A stretch of DNA of 64,000 bases from JAPLJC01 sp052326585. Its GTDB lineage: Bacteria; Desulfobacterota; Desulfobaccia; Desulfobaccales; 0-14-0-80-60-11. Position numbers and translations under genes: made by a program. Location of the stretch: contig JBKQLU010000054.1 in the NCBI GenBank assembly GCA_052326585.1, positions 1 to 64,000 of the forward strand. The letters are read 5' to 3'. Shown piece after piece: positions 60,915 to 64,000 of this stretch (positions are counted from its first letter, which is position 1; every line of letters begins with the position of its first letter). Below the pieces are notes generated by a model that saw only the letters and a list, made by a program, of their open reading frames with translations, was not told where the DNA came from and did no database searches.

Positions 60915-63335
60915 TCAGGCGCCGGCGCGCCGGCGGCTTTTCAGGAGCGGGCGTTGGCGCTCCAGGGGCAGTGCCTTTACTGCGGTGGCAACGATTTCCG
61001 GCAGCGCCTGATTCTGGGCGCGGGCGGCACGTAAATCTACCGGAACCCGCAGGGCCTTCAATCCCTGGGCCCCCTGTAAATCCTCCAGATCCAAGTCCTC
61101 CGTTTCCGCCTGCAGGTATCCGGCAGCCTGGAGGTAATCGATATACTCGAGGTATTCGGCGCTCTCCTGTCTTTGGGAGTAGACAATGGCAATCTTGCCC
61201 GGTTGCGTCAGGCGCTCGGCAGACCCTTTGACTAAGGCCTTATCAATCCGTTTCTTAATGATCTCGTGGCGGATATCGTAGGCGCCCTCCACTTCGAAGT
61301 GCCGCTCATCCGGACTGAAGAAGATGGAGAGCGGTGAATCCTGGGCCAGAATAAGGTGGGTAGTCTCCAGGGGCACCGGCAGACTGCCTCTGATCTCCTC
61401 AGTGCGGCGCACCACCTCACAGGTAACCATGAGCTGCCACAGGCGCAGATTTTTTAGATACATGGGACTGTAATTGCCGTTCTCCACCATGCTGGCGCCG
61501 ATATATATGGTGTGTTCCACCCCGTCGGTCTTAAGCTTCTCAAAATAGTGGGGAAAATATTCCTGCGCCTTGGCTTCCTCCTGATCCAGATAGGTTGCGA
61601 TAGTCTCATTGATGAGATTGAGACTCTCTTCAAAGTCTCGCCGGCTCCGGTAAATCGTCAGCATCTTCGGATCCAGGGCGGCCCGGTAAGCAGCTATCTT
61701 CTCGGCCACCGGGGCGCCGAAACCGGCCAATTGGTCAAAGATGGGTTCGATCACCCGCTGGATGAAAAACGGTTTGGTAGCCTCGTCTCCGGCGTTCAGG
61801 CCAACCTGCAGCCCTTTGATATGCTTGTCGATGCGGTGGCTGAAGGCCGCCAGGATCGGCAAGGGCCGGTGCTGATAGGCAAGCTGCAGGACTTCCCGGG
61901 CCAGGCGGAAATGTTCGAGGAGATCGGCCTGGATGGCGGCGTTGCGATGATCGCTGGACATCCTGACGTCGGAAATGCCGAACAGTGGATAAACCTGGTG
62001 GAAGACAATGGGTTCCAGAGCTGCATCCCCTTCGTCCTTATGCTGGATGTAGTGCAGGGCTGACTGCTGAAAGCGCCATTCCACCGAGGGGTGGATCGCG
62101 GTGAACTCCTCTTTGATGACGGTTTGAATCTTTTGGTCCAGTTGCTCCAGGCTGCGATTCAAAGCCACGGCGAACAGCAGCAGAACCGGCTGCAGGCTGG
62201 CCGTGTTCAGGGCGTTCAGCGCCCCGGGGCGGGTTGACTTGAGCACCAGGGTTCCCAGGAGCCGATCCTGGTAGAAGAGGGGAGCAACATAAACGCTCCG
62301 GTAGCCGTGCTCCAGCATGCGCCCTTCCAAGACCGTGCTCTTGGGATAATCTTGCAGATCTTCAACGACCAGCGGCTCGCCCTGCTCCATCACCTGGGCA
62401 AATATCGATCCTTTGAATTCACTCCGCTGGTAATGGGTGGCATTCTCCAGAATGCAGGTCGTTTCCGGCTGTTTATGGGCATGCGGTAAGATGAGAATCT
62501 GTTCGCCCCGGATGGCGGCCAGCCCAAGTGAGAGGTCCGGCTCTCGCAGGTAGATCTGCAATTTTTCCTGCAGGTCGGTAAAACCCTCTCGTTGGAAAAT
62601 CGATTCCTTCTCGAACAGGTCGGCCTGCAGGGATGATAGCATCTCATGAGCCGTCACGTCCGCGGCCCTGAAAACGGCAAAACCCTGAAATTCAAAGGTC
62701 TCCGGGGGTATCAGTTCCATCCATACCTTCAGGTCGGTAACGTTAGCCAGGAGCCGGTTCCGCTCGGCTTCCGTCAAAACCTTGGGCTCCGCCAGCGCCT
62801 TGATTTCCAGGAATTTGGGGTCCAGGGCGATATTTAAGAACCGATCCAGTCCGGTTTTCGGGCAGCGGGCCTGGGCCAAGAGGGGATAATCCCAGGTGAG
62901 GTCGAAGCCGTAAAATTTATTCAGGATAAAGATATACGCCTTGAGGGTCCGCCCCCGGAGCAACTGTTCGGGGTCGACGTTCAATTGCGGCGCAAAACTC
63001 TGTCCTCTCATCCCGAAAAGGGTTTTGAAGAGTGGGGTGGCATAGAAGCCAATAAACTCGAAAGGCACGACGGCCGCGGCGCAATCGCTCTCATAAAACG
63101 CCGGCGGGAAAACCACGCTCATCAACAGATCAAGGAGTTCCCGGTGCTTTTCCAGGATGGTGAGGTCCTCGATGGGTTCCCGGAGTTCAGGGCTGTCCTC
63201 TAACTTTTGCCGGATAAGCGGCCCCAGGCAAGCCATCCCGCCACTGTCTTCGGCCACCAAGCCCTCCCAGAAATCGATCAATGGCCTCAGGCTCAGTCTG
63301 GTCCGGAAAGGAAATTTAACCTTTTGGGGTTCCAT
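60915..63335 (-). CDS. Large soluble GAF-domain protein
   Basis: 806 residues from ATG 63335, which has AAAGAGGACGT upstream; an open frame to 63647 is a shadow. Residues about 280-415 form a GAF domain (FQREGFTDLQEKLQ, EPLVVEDLQDYPKSTVLE, YRSVYVAPLFYQDRLLGTLVLKS). The rest has no motif I know: an N-terminal helical region (FWEGLVAEDSGGMACLGPLI), and a long C-terminal part (IYIGASMVENGNYSPMYLKNLRLWQLMVTCEVVRRTEEI). No kinase or cyclase output domain is visible. It may be a sensor or scaffold whose partner is elsewhere. It is divergent from the HlyD-type gene. Confidence 0.85.
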   Translation of the reverse strand: MEPQKVKFPFRTRLSLRPLIDFWEGLVAEDSGGMACLGPLIRQKLEDSPELREPIEDLTILEKHRELLDLLMSVVFPPAFYESDCAAAVVPFEFIGFYATPLFKTLFGMRGQSFAPQLNVDPEQLLRGRTLKAYIFILNKFYGFDLTWDYPLLAQARCPKTGLDRFLNIALDPKFLEIKALAEPKVLTEAERNRLLANVTDLKVWMELIPPETFEFQGFAVFRAADVTAHEMLSSLQADLFEKESIFQREGFTDLQEKLQIYLREPDLSLGLAAIRGEQILILPHAHKQPETTCILENATHYQRSEFKGSIFAQVMEQGEPLVVEDLQDYPKSTVLEGRMLEHGYRSVYVAPLFYQDRLLGTLVLKSTRPGALNALNTASLQPVLLLFAVALNRSLEQLDQKIQTVIKEEFTAIHPSVEWRFQQSALHYIQHKDEGDAALEPIVFHQVYPLFGISDVRMSSDHRNAAIQADLLEHFRLAREVLQLAYQHRPLPILAAFSHRIDKHIKGLQVGLNAGDEATKPFFIQRVIEPIFDQLAGFGAPVAEKIAAYRAALDPKMLTIYRSRRDFEESLNLINETIATYLDQEEAKAQEYFPHYFEKLKTDGVEHTIYIGASMVENGNYSPMYLKNLRLWQLMVTCEVVRRTEEIRGSLPVPLETTHLILAQDSPLSIFFSPDERHFEVEGAYDIRHEIIKKRIDKALVKGSAERLTQPGKIAIVYSQRQESAEYLEYIDYLQAAGYLQAETEDLDLEDLQGAQGLKALRVPVDLRAARAQNQALPEIVATAVKALPLERQRPLLKSRRRAGA

Positions 63336-63588
63336 TACGTCCTCTTTACTAGAATTTTTCATTAATTTAATCATTTGTAAGCTGCGATCAAGGGATCGAA
63401 AAGCGATGGCGGTCGGAAGGGTTTTGTTCTGTGAATAGTAGAGTTTGGCCGGCAAGAACAGCAAGCTTTTCCAAAAGCTGGGGGCTGAAGCCCGACCGGT
63501 ATCCTTTGCTTTTGCCGCTCTTTGCGGATAAAATGAGCCGACGTTAAGAAGGCCCGGCCGCAGGCCCGCGGTCCGGGTGGGGGATCGG

Positions 63589-64000
63589 ATGCAAGGAAGA
63601 CGCAGGCTGCTCATCGGAGTCCTGGCCATGCTGGCGGTGGCCGGCATCCTGGTCTATTCACTGCGCTGGTGGCAGGCCCGGCCGCCCGCTGACCTCTTGC
63701 GCCTGCAGGGGCATATGGAGGCCACCGAAACAGATCTCTCCTTCAAGGTGCCCGGCCTCATCGCAGAGATCTATTTCCAGGAAGGGGACTGGGTCAGCAG
63801 CGGTCAGAAGGCGGCCCTCCTGGAGGCCAAGGACCTGAAGGACGGAGTCGCCAAGGCCCGGGCTGACCTGGCCGCGGCCAGGGCCAATCTCGCCAAGATG
63901 GAAACCGGCTACCGGCCCCAGGAGGTCAAGGAGGCCCAGGCCCAGGCGGGCAAGAGCGGGGCGGACCTGGCCAATAAGCGGCTCGATTATGAGCGCTACG
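63589..64000 (+). CDS. HlyD-family membrane fusion protein, N-terminal part (runs off window)
   Basis: Starts at ATG 63589 and is open at the window end (137 residues visible). An N-terminal membrane anchor (LLIGVLAMLAVAGILVYSL), then a biotinyl-lipoyl-like half (GHMEATETDLSFKVPGLIAEIYFQEGDWVSSGQKAALLEA) and the start of the coiled-coil hairpin (AKARADLAAARANLAKMETGYRPQEV). It is the periplasmic adaptor of a tripartite or ABC-type exporter (YbhG-like). The ABC or RND partner should follow outside the window. Confidence 0.9.
   Translation, partial: MQGRRRLLIGVLAMLAVAGILVYSLRWWQARPPADLLRLQGHMEATETDLSFKVPGLIAEIYFQEGDWVSSGQKAALLEAKDLKDGVAKARADLAAARANLAKMETGYRPQEVKEAQAQAGKSGADLANKRLDYERY

Noticed and set aside
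63336..63647. N-terminal extension of the GAF protein to 63647
   Set aside because: Ribosome site and homologous-looking sequence begin at ATG 63335, and the extension overlaps the divergent HlyD-type start.

Overview
The window looks like a chromosomal segment of a GC-rich, strictly or mostly anaerobic Desulfobacterota (former Deltaproteobacteria), perhaps near the Desulfobacca/Syntrophobacter lineages. The signs are two selenocysteine genes (a sulfide:quinone oxidoreductase and a peroxiredoxin), a DsrE-like secreted sulfur protein, ferredoxin-like and LutA-like Fe-S proteins, a system II (ResB/CcsB) cytochrome c maturation pair, and a long Alu-type SRP RNA. The taxon is an inference: the window has no rRNA and no dsr or apr genes.

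Layout. 1-560 holds the start of an M20 amidohydrolase. 826-2798 is a two-gene sulfide oxidation unit (Sec-SQR plus DUF1641). 2879-3523 carries, on the minus strand, an HU/IHF protein, the SRP RNA and a strong terminator. 4018-6750 is a large membrane diguanylate cyclase flanked by structured, gene-poor DNA. 7571-10640 is an AT-rich foreign island starting at a tRNA-Arg 3' fragment and carrying four uncharacterised genes, one with a PD-(D/E)XK-like nuclease region. tRNA-Cys and tRNA-Gly follow. 11151-17120 is housekeeping: mutS, LapA-domain protein, HIT hydrolase, asparaginase II and a GT87 membrane transferase. 17577-24666 has ferredoxin-like, zinc/HD-like, DsrE, GT9, NagZ, LutA-like and an NtrC-family regulator.

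25257-33029 is a tight eight-gene minus-strand cluster: RibA-RibD reductase fusion, MDR dehydrogenase, a PTPS/QueD homologue with Glu in place of the catalytic Cys, GT4, a clan-A glycosidase, a membrane protein, a methyltransferase and a HAD phosphatase. Its product is unknown, and it is the best candidate for an undescribed biosynthetic pathway. 33190-42111 includes an MDR reductase, alpha/beta hydrolase, formyltransferase, ndk, an EF-G, a Nudix hydrolase and a nonsense-interrupted AT-rich gene. 42154-47003 has a metallophosphatase, tandem 54/59-residue paralogues too short for usual gene calling, and a pabA-pabB-pabC p-aminobenzoate operon behind a promoter and a terminator-like leader. 47177-56874 carries HIT, an HhH protein, threonine dehydratase, aminotransferase, DciA, DUF1275, LD-carboxypeptidase, CcsB-ResB and a GcvH. 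57133-64000 carries UspA, the Sec-peroxiredoxin, a MerR-TPR regulator, DUF488, a PEBP, a large GAF protein and the start of an HlyD-type adaptor.

Two families of non-coding repeats recur. One is a palindromic element bounded by TGTCAT...ATGACA (six copies). The other is a set of heptanucleotide tandem repeats (CGAAACT, GAAAACC type) that sit just upstream of several start codons, always in the same orientation relative to the gene. All assignments come from reading sequence and family knowledge; no database search was run.
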